In this document: positions 14,701-26,700 of the stretch, one piece after another | Layout of the letters: the number at the start of each line of letters is the position of its first letter | How positions within the stretch are numbered: position 1 is the stretch's first letter | Source of the DNA: Chionis minor | Taxonomy: Eukaryota > Chordata > Aves > Charadriiformes > Chionididae | Assembly (NCBI GenBank): GCA_013398295.1 | Contig: VZSF01017903.1 | Span: 2,052,082 to 2,116,081, forward strand | Length of the DNA stretch: 64,000 bases | Direction of reading: 5' to 3' | Program-made: the position numbers and the translations under genes | Notes under the pieces: generated by a model | Told to the model about the DNA's origin: nothing | The model's input: only the letters and a program-made list of their open reading frames with translations | Database searches by the model: none

Positions 14701-17700
14701 TTCCAGGTCCTTTTCTGCCAGGCAGCTTTCCAGCCACGCTTCCCCAAGCCTGTAGTGCTGCCCAGTTGATGGAACGGTGGAATTGGTCATGGGTTTCCCT
14801 CCTATGGTAAAGACTGATACACTGCACATATTTTGCTTGGAACTTATTACCCCTGCAGGATCACGATGCCAACCTGTTACTGGCAGAGCAGGGGCTCGTG
14901 CCAAAGAAGCAGGGTAGCACAGGAGTCAGCGTACAGTAGCAACAAAGGCTTTGTTGCAGGGTGGTGAAAAGCTGTGTTTAACAATACCCAGGAAACCCAC
15001 CTGCGGACAATCTTGTCACCAGAGTCCCCTGCTGGACAGACTGGAAAACTGCAGTAAAACAGGAAACCGCTCAAGAAATCCACCTTTCATGAGTGTTACG
15101 TGTATATAAACTGATTTTCTTCAAATAGTCTAGTGGATTATTTTACGGTGATTTAGAGTGCTTTGTGCAGCATTCATAGCCTTGCCATGTACTGATGAGA
15201 GTGGCATTTCAGACAGTGGATTTAAGTGTGTGCATGCATGTATTGCAGACCAGGGGATTCCTTACCATTGAGAAGCCATGTGATCTGAGGCAGAGGTACG
15301 CCTCCTACACAGCACTGCAGCACAAAGTCTTGCCCTTCACTCACAGTGCATCCTTTCAAGACACTGGAAAAGCATGGAGCAACCTCTTGAACTTTAGGCC
15401 CTTTAAAACCAAAATGAAAACATCGCCTTTAACCCAAATTGAAAAAATTATCTTTACCACTTAGTGACTTTTTCTAGGTTTGCTTAGGTGACATGGCTGG
15501 GCTAACAGATTCATCCCATGCAAACAAGCAAAAAAAAAAAAACCAACCCTCAAAACTGTGGTGAAGTGTTTTATTGGGAAACAGAAATCATTTTGAGCAT
15601 GGACTGGTATAAAGAAAGAGTTCTTCTATAATCTACAAGGCAGGCATTGCCAGCCCTCAAGCTATATCTTAGGTGGTGGTTTTCTATGCCAGTATCCACC
15701 ACTTGCAGCCAATCACTAGAATTGTATGCAACATATTACCAGAGAGCTCAGCGCAAAGAACAGGAAGGATAATTCTTCTCTCCTCTTGTTTGTCTTCTCC
15801 CAGTCCCTCTCCCAAATTTCCCCTGGCTGGCAGTGAAACAGGGTGACTTAAGGATGCAGTTTACAGGTCTCTCATGAGACAGAAAGAGAGTATCTTGGGT
15901 ATCCCGGTTTAACCTCAGGCACAGAAAATAGAGAAATGTTGCATAAACATGATCATAGCTCCGGGACAAAACCTAAAACCAGGTGAAAAGATTAGAATTG
16001 AGGACAGGATTTGCTAAGAGGCCCACAAATCTTTCAACCAGACCAGTAAGACAGTGCCTTAAAGCTCAAAATAATTTGTCATTGGGAAGTGTACTTAATT
16101 TAGCAGAATGCAATTCTCATTCCTTCGCTTTTCTTCTTATTGGCTTTACCACACGGGATTGGTTTGTGCTCACAAAACATTTCAGATATACATTGTCCTA
16201 CAGAAATGCTAAACAACTCCAAAAGAACTGAATGTAGAACAACAACAATAAAATCTGTGGCAATCCGTATTAAATACAAGTATTAACAGAAAACCTCATG
16301 GAGAACTCCCTGTGTACAAAACATTCAATGAGATGGTTTTAGCTGTACAAACAACAAACGCAAACGGTCAGAAGGGAAACTGATGCAGAAAGTGGCTTGC
16401 CAGCTATCCCACACCACATTATTCACAGAGCTAGGAATCAGAATTAGCCTGCATTGAGAAGTTGTAATAGAAATTTTGTAGTCACCACCCTCAGAAAGCT
16501 TAGGAAAGCCCAGCCACAGTTTCCAAATTGCAGATAGGCTCACAAGAACTTACTTCTGACAGTTAACAACCAGCTGGTGGAAGTCTGGCCTTTGGGGTTG
16601 AATGCTGCACAGCTGTAAGATCCACTGTCCCCCAAGCAGGCTTTCTTTAACCATAGGCAATGAATTCCATCTTCTTCATATATTTGGACATCTTCTCCAG
16701 CTTTAATAGGTTCACCCTCTTTGAACCACTCCACATCTGGTTTTGGTTTCCCTGAAACTAGACAATCAGATATTTGAATTTTTATGAACAGGTATTCCAG
16801 GTATTCCCCTTACTGTAATTTCATTATTTGCTTTAGTGTAAATTAGGTATAAGTTACACATACATAACTATATAAACCTTAATGAGGAAGTAATACATAA
16901 ATCTGTCTTCAAAAACATCTTTGATATTTCTGATCTTCCAAAACCTCTTGGCCAGCCGTCTTTTAAAATAACAAATATTTAGTAATTTGAAAAACCCCAG
17001 GAACTTCCATCTGAGTATTGTTCCTCTGAAAGTCACAGACAAAATGGATGTGATGAGATATTAGAGGAGAAAGAAAGAAATTTCTCCCCATTCCTTCCTA
17101 CCCTGCTAAATTGGTTTCTCTGAGCACCTAGCAGCACTTTGCAATCCCCAGTCCTACCACTGAGGTTGTTTATTCTGAAACTGCTCAGCCTGGAGAACAG
17201 AAGGCTGGAGGGGAATCTCATCAATGTATATAAATATCTGCAAATGAAGCCAGGCTCTTTTAAGTGGTGTCCAGTGACTGGACCAGAGGCAACAAACACA
17301 AACTGAAACACAGGAGGTTCTGTCTGAAAATAAACATTTTTTTACTGTGAGGTTATTGAGCACTGCCAGTGATTGTCCAGAGAGGTTGTGGAGTCTCCCT
17401 CTCTGGAGGTATTCTAAAGCCATCTTGACATAATTCCTGGACAACCTGCTTTAGGTGATGCTGCATGAGCAGGGGTGTTGAACCAGATGACCTCCAGAGG
17501 TCCCTTTCAACCTCCAACATTCTGTGATTCTGGGTATTTTTTTCCAGACTAGGGTCCCGGTGTAGGCAAAGCAGGCAGCTTCCTAGGACAGTAAACCTTC
17601 AGGTAGCAGAAGCAAAACAGCTGTGGCTTCACTGCCTGCTTTGCCTGTGTCAGAGCTCTAGAAAACCGGATTTGGCTCCTAGTAGTGCTGAGGGAGGTCT

Positions 17701-20700
17701 GGGCTTCATGGGGCAGTTCCTGTGATGTGCAAAGAGGAGAGATTAGGGAAGAATACCAGAAAAGGTCACCTACCCCATCCTTCACCTAATTTCAGCAAAC
17801 AAGGCCCTCTGGGGCTTCCGCTTTGCTGATGTTCTTTCCCAGCTCTACCTGTTTCACTATAGCAAATGCTCAGCTTTGGAGAGAGGTACAGACAGTAAAA
17901 GATGGCAGGAATATCTGCAATGAAGACGTATGATTTGCTGCAGGAAACCCTTCTGAACAGAGCAAATACAAGAAAAGGGGAGTGACTTCTCAAGAAGAGG
18001 AACCCTTAGCTAGAGCTGGCCCCCATCTGATACAAGTGACTAGAAGTAGGAAAACAAGGAATTCCTTTTTTTTGTTTGTGGGGGGTGTGTGTGTGTGTGT
18101 GTGTGGCGGACACAGGCAGGAAGCAGTCCCTAAGTTCAGCTCCAAATTAATGAAAAATTTGGAAGGGGACAGGTTACCATTACACCCACAAATGGGGAAA
18201 AAAATGAATGGCCATTGCATGCATTGGAAAGCAGGAAATGTCCTTTTTCTGTGAATTTTCTCCACTAGAAACTACAAGTTTTTATTCAGGAAATATTATC
18301 TTTCCTGCTCAGCATAGAAAGAGCACATTGGGATCCATGGACAATTACTGAAGAACAGTGGAGGTGTGAGAACCTCCAAAAGCTGAGGGGGAAAAAAAAA
18401 TCAAGCCCTGAATGTCAAAGAACCTGGATGCTTTGTAGTAACCATACAGACAGTCTAGCAGGTAGAAATCTCCTTAAGGGTGTAATAGCATTTGCATTGT
18501 CCATTGCAACCAGGAAGCAGAGGTGCTGGTGAAAACAACCCTAGTCACCCTTTGTGGAGAGAATTGTCAGGAAAGAGAGTTTCTCGCATAAATTATTAAA
18601 GTGCACTAGGGACATTCCAGTCTAGCTTCTCTACAGACTTCACTTCTCCCTTTGCATATAAGAGTTTGTGCTTTGGGTCCAAAGCCAAATGAAAAAGTAT
18701 CCACTGGCTTCAATAAGAACTGAATGATCTCCTTGGTTTCTGTACAATAGGGACTACATTCCCCTACCAAACAGGATCATGAATTAGCTAAACCTTGCAA
18801 AATTTTTGAGATGTTCTGATGGAAAACAATCCATGTTCTTAGTACGAATATAACTGAAAAATAAACTATTCAAAAGGTGCCAGGATGTTTGGAATATTTT
18901 CTCCCCTCCTTACTCTCTGGGCTTGTGATACAAATTGTATTCTTTACTCATGGGGCAAGAACTATCAAGAAATGAAATAAATTACCATGGTTTTGTTGTG
19001 ATTTTTTTTCCTCCAGAGACATAAAAAACCATTTCTCTCTCATTAGTGAGAACACTTTAAAGTGTGAATGCTATTTTAAAAAAATAGCAGAAAAACGCTT
19101 CAAAAATATTTTCTACTAAAATTGTAATAAAAAAAAGAGAAGTGTTCCAAATCTACTCCCTGGATTCAGCAAAATGAAGCTCTCATTACTCTTCTGAGAG
19201 GTTAAAACCTGGTCAAATTCTGTGAAGCAAGCTCTAAACCTCCCTTTTAATTCTGACTTTATCATTTCAGCTGCTAGGAAGCACTCAGATCAGCACTGGG
19301 CTGACCAAATATGAGGGGTAAAAGTAGATGCCGCAAGGGAAATGCGGTGACTGATTGTACTTTCTTATCTGATCATTTTTTTATCTCAAGGGCAATATAC
19401 CTAATCACAATTCTGGAAAATGTACCAACCATTTTCTCTCTTGTACCCTCATATCAGAGGCCCTAAAACTACTTCCTAGAAAGATCAGCATTGATTACAT
19501 CTGGGGAAACTCCAGAGGAGAAGAGGGATGGACACTATGGTATGGAACGATTTGAAAATTTCATTGAGAAGAGTATTGTGGAAACAGCATGAGATTCTGC
19601 ATCTATTTCAAAAATGCTTTAGAAGGAGGGCAACTTGCGATGAAGAAGGAATTGCTTCCCCACTTCCACACACAGAATGGGTACCTGACTTACCCCAGGG
19701 CTCTGATAACTTTCATCCCTTTACCTTTGCTCTTGAATTTTATCTCCTGGCCTTCTGATGCTTCTAGGCTCTGTGGACGGCTCTCAAACTGAGGGGGAAT
19801 TCCCAGAGGCTCTCTCTTCTCCTCCATTACAGCCTTCCGGGCTCCAGATCTGTTTTCCGCTTCTCTACTCCTTGGACTGACTTGCCCTGTCAGAGGTGGG
19901 GCTTGTTGAGCTGACATCAGGGGCTGCACAGCCCTTTTCCTATCTTCACCCTGTCTGACAAAAGCGGCCTGGGGTTCTGCCTTTGGTTCTGGTTGCAGTT
20001 TGACAGCTTGTAGCGTGATGGTGCTTGAAGTTTTCTGCAAGACCTGAGATCCCTTTTTTCCTTCTTTAGGTTCATGAGGAGACACTGCATTGGCTTCTTG
20101 GTGCTGTCCCTGCTTAATGTCTTTGGCTTCTCTGGTGATATAAAAGGTCTCTTTCTTTGCTGATATCCTGTCTTTGGTTTCAACCGCAAGTTCGGTGCTG
20201 TTGGATTTTGGCTCTTTAGCAATCCCATTGCTAGTTGCCTGTTTGAATTCTGAATTTTCAATGGCTTTGACAGCAAGTGTTGTTGGTTTTGATGGCATGC
20301 TGAAGGAAAACGATAAGTTTACAGATATATGACACTGTATAAAGACTAATTATTATTATCAGCAATTATATAAATATACAAGTCCTCAGCAAGAAGGTGA
20401 ACTACTTAGCCTTTTGTTTGCTTCACACAGATTAAGAACATGGATGAAAGAAGTGAAGTGAAACGCTTCATCATATGTGATCAGTGCTCAGAGACTGGGT
20501 CAGCTGAGGATTTTCTGCATACAAATCCACTGCTCAGGTTCTAACATGTTTTGTGAGTCAGACACTAACCTTGCTTACACTGCTTTAGATAGAGAGCAGT
20601 TACGTGAGACCCTGAGTACTGTGTCCAGTGCTGGGCTCCAGTTTCAGAAGGACAGGGAACTGCTGGAGAGGGTACAGCGAAGGGCCACAAAGATGCTTAG

Positions 20701-23700
20701 GGGACTGGAGCATCTTTCTTATGAGGAAAGGCTGACGGAGTTGGATCTTTTTAGTCTGGAGAAGAGAAGACTGAGGGGGATCTCATCAATGTTTACAAAT
20801 ACTTAAAGGGAGGGTGCCAGGAGGAGGGGCCAGTCTTTTTTCAGTGGTGCCCAGTGACAGGACAAGGGGCGATGGGTATAAACTTAAATATAGGAAGTTC
20901 CATCTCAACGTGAGGAGGAACTTCTTTCCTTTGAGGGTGGCAGAGCACTGGAACAGGCTGCCCAGAGAGGTGGTCGAGTCTCCAACTCTGGAGACATTCC
21001 AAACCTGCCTGGACGCCATCCTGTGCAACCTGCTCTAGGTGGACCTGCTCTGGCAGAAGGATTGGACCAGATGATCTCTAAAGGTCCCTTCCAACCCTTA
21101 ACTTTCTGTGATTCTGTGACCCTGAGATGACCATGATGTAACACTTAATGAATTGAGGCCATGTGTAACTATAGTTCAAAGCACCACATAAAATAGTTCC
21201 CTAAAGGGAAACAAAAATGTAAATTGTGGAGTGAATTTACTATTTCTCATTATGGTGTCTTGTAATTAAGGAGATTTCAAAAGAGGACTGATCAGGAAAC
21301 TTGACTAAGGTCTAGGGGAGGGAGAGAGGGTGTTTTCACAAAAAAATAATCAATTGACTGGACATAACAATATCAGCTATGGTTTTATTGGGAAGAATTT
21401 CTCAGAATTATGAAGGATCTGCTGCTCAGTACTTCGGGGGCACAAGAGTAGCTGACTAACTGGGGACTTGAATCTAAGATTCCTTCGTTGAAGTTGACTG
21501 CCCTGACCACTAAGCTAATACCCGTAGAGTACTGTGTCTCTGTCTCACACTTTCAAAGTATTATTCCAAGGCAGAATTGCAACTTATTTGAAATATGGGG
21601 AGTAATTTCTAGTCCAGCTCTACTTTGCTATACTTAGTGCCACTGACCTATTCTCTCAGGAAGATTCAGGATATTTATTGTGGTACTTCAGCCAGAGTTA
21701 AATGTACTAGAGAAACAATGCCAATAAGATTTGCACTTTCAACTGTAAGATTTTTACATTTTATAAAATATCTCTTTTTCCGTGAATGAACAATGGAGGA
21801 GGCAAAACTACTCCAGAGAACCCAGTACATGGGGAGTTCTGGCTGTAGAGCTGCACAGCTTAATTTACATTCTACTTATTTTTAAGCATGTTCCTAAAAA
21901 TCACACAGAACTGAAAAACAGAGTAGCACAGCATTTTCAGATCCACTTTGCAGTGGATGTGGGCGGACAATATAAATGTGCCATTTTGAATTCCCATCCA
22001 GGGCATGTGAGGACAGATTAAACACTCTGAAAACTGTAAAGCAACTGCTCTTCATGAAAGTGTCTTACATAGACATCTTAGAGCATTTAATTCCTGCATT
22101 TTCTATTCATGAAGAAAAGCCATTTTACAAAATGATTTTTAAAAAAATATAGTCATTTAACTTTAAAAATCTTGATAAAGCCCTAAAATATGAAATTTGT
22201 TGTTTCTTATTACTTTACCCCTACTTTTGTATGTGTTTTCAGACAATAGCAAAGACCATGGCCATACCATGTTTTGCTTATGACAGCAAAGAACAACCAA
22301 CTCAGTACTGACAAGATGCATGCAGGTTTTTGATTCCAAACTTCCTTCAAAGGAAGTTTGACCAGTTAGTACAGAATATAATTTCCCCTCACATAGTTTT
22401 TGCTAAGATTATATAACTATTTGGCCACATGGGAAGCCATCTAAATTTTGCTTTCCTGAACCAGACCAGAACTTGGTACTTCATAGTGTTGTCACCACTT
22501 CCACCAACTATTTCACAGAAGTCTACCAGGAAAGCTGGATTTGGCAGTAAGAGTGAATCTTGTTCCAAGTAGACATTTTCTAACTTCCTAATTGAGAATG
22601 ACGCAAAAAGATTTATCACTTTGTGAGGAAGACTCATGCTGCAAATGTCAAAACTAGTGCATTGCAATTAAATATTCTGAGAAAGTACTCCAGTAAAAAC
22701 ATACCACGATGGCTGAGCATACGTCTCAGTCTTATCTGGGCCTGAAATAAAAAAAAGAAAAAACAGGTAACTTATATATACAATACTGTACACAATTCCA
22801 TAAATTTGAAAGATTTTAAGCAAAGAATATACTTAAGAACCTTCACTCTTCATATTTTCAATCCATTGAAGTCAAGATTGATTATCACCACACCTGAAAT
22901 TTGATATGGACAGCAGCAAGTGGCTCAGCTGAAACACAAAGAGATCTTGGTCCATTTTGAGACATTGCTGGGTCAACTGAGTTCTCAAGTACCTTGAGAA
23001 CTAAAGGTTCTGTGAACCTCAAAGCCTCCTTTTTGGGGGAGCGAAGTAAGGAAGAGATTCCAATTGGGAGGCAGCTCATCAAATCTTACGGGAAATCCAC
23101 AGAGCTTGTAGAAGTGGAGAAAGACAAACCGTCAGTACTACACCTGAGCATGCCCACAGTGGCACTGCAGCTGTCCTCTGGCTAAAACACAAACCCAAAT
23201 TAACAGTAGTAAAAACTCCCAAAACCAGGGCCCACCTGCAAACTTTTACCAACTCATTTGCTATGTAGCAACTATTATCATGTTTAACACGAATAACACA
23301 AAAGCTAAAATATCACATTTCTTCACTTTGCAACACACTGGGAAATCTGGGAACATGGCTGAGTGATTTGCCAAGGTACCTCATCAGCTGCATTGATATA
23401 ACTAAGCACATATTTGCCCATAGTCAGTCTCTTAGTTCATATGTTAGTAATCCTCCATGCATTCTCCCAAACCTTGACAGTATTTGTTTCTCTTGGGGGC
23501 AGCATGAGATCATAAATAGTTGGGAGGGGAGAAATACCACTCCAGATCAAGTACCGACCACATTTCTCCATTTCTCTCTAGTTAACACTACAGGATGCAG
23601 CTTGTTTTCTCCTTGTCAGATTGAAGTTGCACTGACTTTGTTGTCAGCTGTGAGATTATAAACTACAGTAGAAAGAAATGTAATAATGAATTTGCAAGAT

Positions 23701-26700
23701 AATGAATTTTGCAAATCATCAACAAACACTCCATAAAAATACTTCCAGTCTTTGCCTCAGGGGAAAGACAAAACCATGTGATGGATGATACCCTGATTTC
23801 CACTGTGTTTTGCACATCTAAATGCTTGGACTTGCTGCACCATTCAGAGTGACCAACAGGATCTATTTACACACACACAAAAGTTGGAGTGAGAGAGGCA
23901 AATAACCTGTTGACCTCACTTCAATAAATCTGTCAATAAACAGTAAAAGAAATTCTTCACATAAAAATTAAAGCTGAAAAGAGACTGGATGAATGCAGAA
24001 GAGGAAGCTGAATAACTACTTGTTACAGACAAGACAATACCATGCAACTCGGTCAATTAAAAGAACATTTTCCCCCTCCCTCTCCACTTTCCACTACAGG
24101 AGCTTGGGAAATAAAAATGTAGCTCTTGGAACAAGATTATCTATATATGAGATTGCATGGATTTAAAAGAAAATATGGTAATTTTGAGCCACTTGATAGT
24201 CTGCTAGCATCTTGCAGCAACCTCTATGACCTGATTTGACTGATAATGAAAGAATTAGGTATTATATATTGTGGTTAGGTAAGTGGAATCATCCGATTAG
24301 TCAAGTACATTGCAAGAGAGTGCCCCCTTTACTGACCTGTACTAATCCAAGAAAGAATGCCCGCATTATTCAAAGATGTGGTCAGCATCTGAAGCAAACA
24401 TATACCACAACTGACTTTGTGACCCCAGTTCCGCATCATCTCTCAAAGCAAATGTACCCATTACACAACAGAAAGCTTGCCACTTCAGGGAGAACACGTA
24501 AGGATCAAGTTTCTTTTTTTTTTTAAAAAAAAGCCTTATTGAACAAAATGGCCCTTTCTCTAAAACATCAGTTGAATAGGCAACCTGTATGTAGAAGCTC
24601 CTTCTACAATGGCTTCATCAGGTTGGAACTTACAGATAAAAAGTACAGCTTTAAATGGTAAAGGCTAGTTGTAGTTCTGAGGATTCCAAATGTAAATCCT
24701 CTTGTTATTTTATTCTTGATTTCTTACAGAGTGACAGCATTGATGTGATCAAAAAATCCTGCTTCAAAAAATTCACTCCTGGGTGCATATGTAACCCACT
24801 GATCTTATGACTGCAGCTAAAGCCAGCAGCTCTTGATTTAATTATTTAATTGGGTCCAGTGATTGCTTACCCACTGACTGATGAAATTCCTCTTTAGTGT
24901 GGTTGCTGAATGCTGTACAATTCTGAGTCTGATGCAAAGGGCACCCTAAGAAGCATCAAACTACAAAACGAACTGTATATGGTAACAAATATATGGAATA
25001 GAACATCCTAAATTATTTATGCAAAGACATTTATTTTCTTTAACAGCAGTGAAACAAGGCAGGGTTGGGAGTTGAGAAGCCTAAATTTTAATCTCATTAA
25101 GGTGTTTTTTCTCTCTTACAGTTCAGAGTTATGCTCCTTTACTTTACTTTCCTGCTTCAATAAATATATAAAATTTTGCATCCCAAAAGAGAGCTGGTAT
25201 AAATGTACATGTGCTGTGGGTATTCAACAAATATAAAATTTATTACTCATTATAATGACAAGGAAAAAGTGGTCAAAATCACAGTAAAAGTAAAAAGTTT
25301 GTTTTAAAGAAAGTTGTTGCAAAGCATTCGGAGAGCCTTTTCCCCACTAAACCAACACAATGTTTTCAGCTGTAACATGCTCCAACTTATCATTTATGTA
25401 TTATTTAATGAAGAGAAAGGGACATAATGGGAAAAAGCGAATGCTTATACTGAGAACACAACTAAAGATATATTAAAGAGCACTGGTTCACTTGTGCTCT
25501 CTCCTGTAAATTCTTTGCTGTACCTTGAACGGTGAGCTCTGCAGACACAGATGCCTTCCCAGCGCTGTTTACCACTGTGCACGTGTAAATTCCTGAATCA
25601 GCAAGCTGAGCATTTTGGATCTCCAAGAACTGGATGCCTGTTTTCTCAAACATGTTGAAATGCTCATTTTGCTGCAACTGAATATCACCCTGCAAATATC
25701 ACAAGACACCATGAGACAGCTAGCTATTGATAGGAGAAGGGGAGGAAGAAATTTTTTGGTAAATCATTGGGTGAAATGCTTTTCTTCTATCTTTTAGCCA
25801 AATTCTTTCTATGAATAATTCACTCATGGTATAAGGTAAAAACTGTCCAAAAGTTCTATAATGCATATCTGCAGGAGGCTGTTTTCCCCAGCATTTTGCC
25901 ACCCACTCATCTCGGTTTGGTTTTGGCTTTTCATTATTTAACATATCCATATTCCTAGAAAAATGTCTTTTCGCTGTATGTGGGCTTAAACCAGTTTTCT
26001 GTTCAAGTTTGTTCCAGGAAGTCAAACATCACACTTTTAAGCAAAAGCGTCCAAGCTGGGCAGTAGTTTTCTATTCCTCAATACCTCCCTTATGCTGTAT
26101 TACTTCAGGAACTGGAAGAAATTCTGCCTAAGAGGACCTCATCAGTGGCCAGGTGGAGGTGGCAGAAGGTACTAGGCATACATTAAGAGCATTGCGGCAA
26201 CGCAGCTCCTTGGCAGTGCTACAGAGGAGTTAAATCAAAAGATATGGCTTTGAGGCAGGAAGAAATGCATGTAGTTCTATGCTCTCTGTTACAAATATTA
26301 GATCATCAGAATGATAATTTTTGCCTTTAAATTCTACTAAATAATTGACCACCACCTCATTTGTGAGCAAATCAGTGCTTCTGCTCCAGCACCAGCCACT
26401 AAAGAAGACTCCTTTGCTATCAGGCACCACAGCTTTTCCTATCCTAAGTTTAGGAAGGGAAGCATACAAATCTATAATTTGTAGAGCTTTGGTCAGTAAA
26501 CATTTGGGCAACGCTACAGTGTTTTCAGATGCTGTCATTCCTGAAGTCAACTATCAACTTACTGCTATCTGTGCGTGTAAGTCCTATTTGAAAAAAGAAA
26601 CCAAAAAAACTAGTTCATGTCAGGGGTTTGGTGGCGATACAGTAGAAGCTTCTGTTCTTCGCAACTTAACAAGTAAGAAAACGGTAAAGAAAACAGTAAG

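Larger units (their letters stand above)
16758..19724 (-). other. MYLK: MYLK intron between coding exons 7 and 8
   Basis: The phase-1 intron lies in Ig3, with donor gtaaag and acceptor gattgtctag. It contains an opposite-strand CR1 fragment (17160-17531) and a GT microsatellite (18085-18105). No other exon was seen. Confidence 0.85.
20300..22704 (-). other. MYLK: MYLK intron between coding exons 6 and 7
   Basis: The phase-2 intron has donor gtatgt and acceptor ttccttcag. It contains an opposite-strand CR1 fragment (20599-21118) starting 300 bases from exon 7, a MIR-like fragment (21400-21510) and a perfect 11-bp stem hairpin (22337-22360). Confidence 0.85.

Noticed and set aside
14079..14904. 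Plus- and minus-strand open frames of 134-168 codons
   Set aside because: They are decayed CR1 reverse-transcriptase sequence and its antisense, not host genes.
19690..20298. 202-codon open frame starting with ATG at 20298, which could be taken as a separate gene
   Set aside because: The ATG is residue 260 of MYLK. It follows a splice acceptor and a split cysteine codon, and the last 11 codons are read-through past the donor at 19725.
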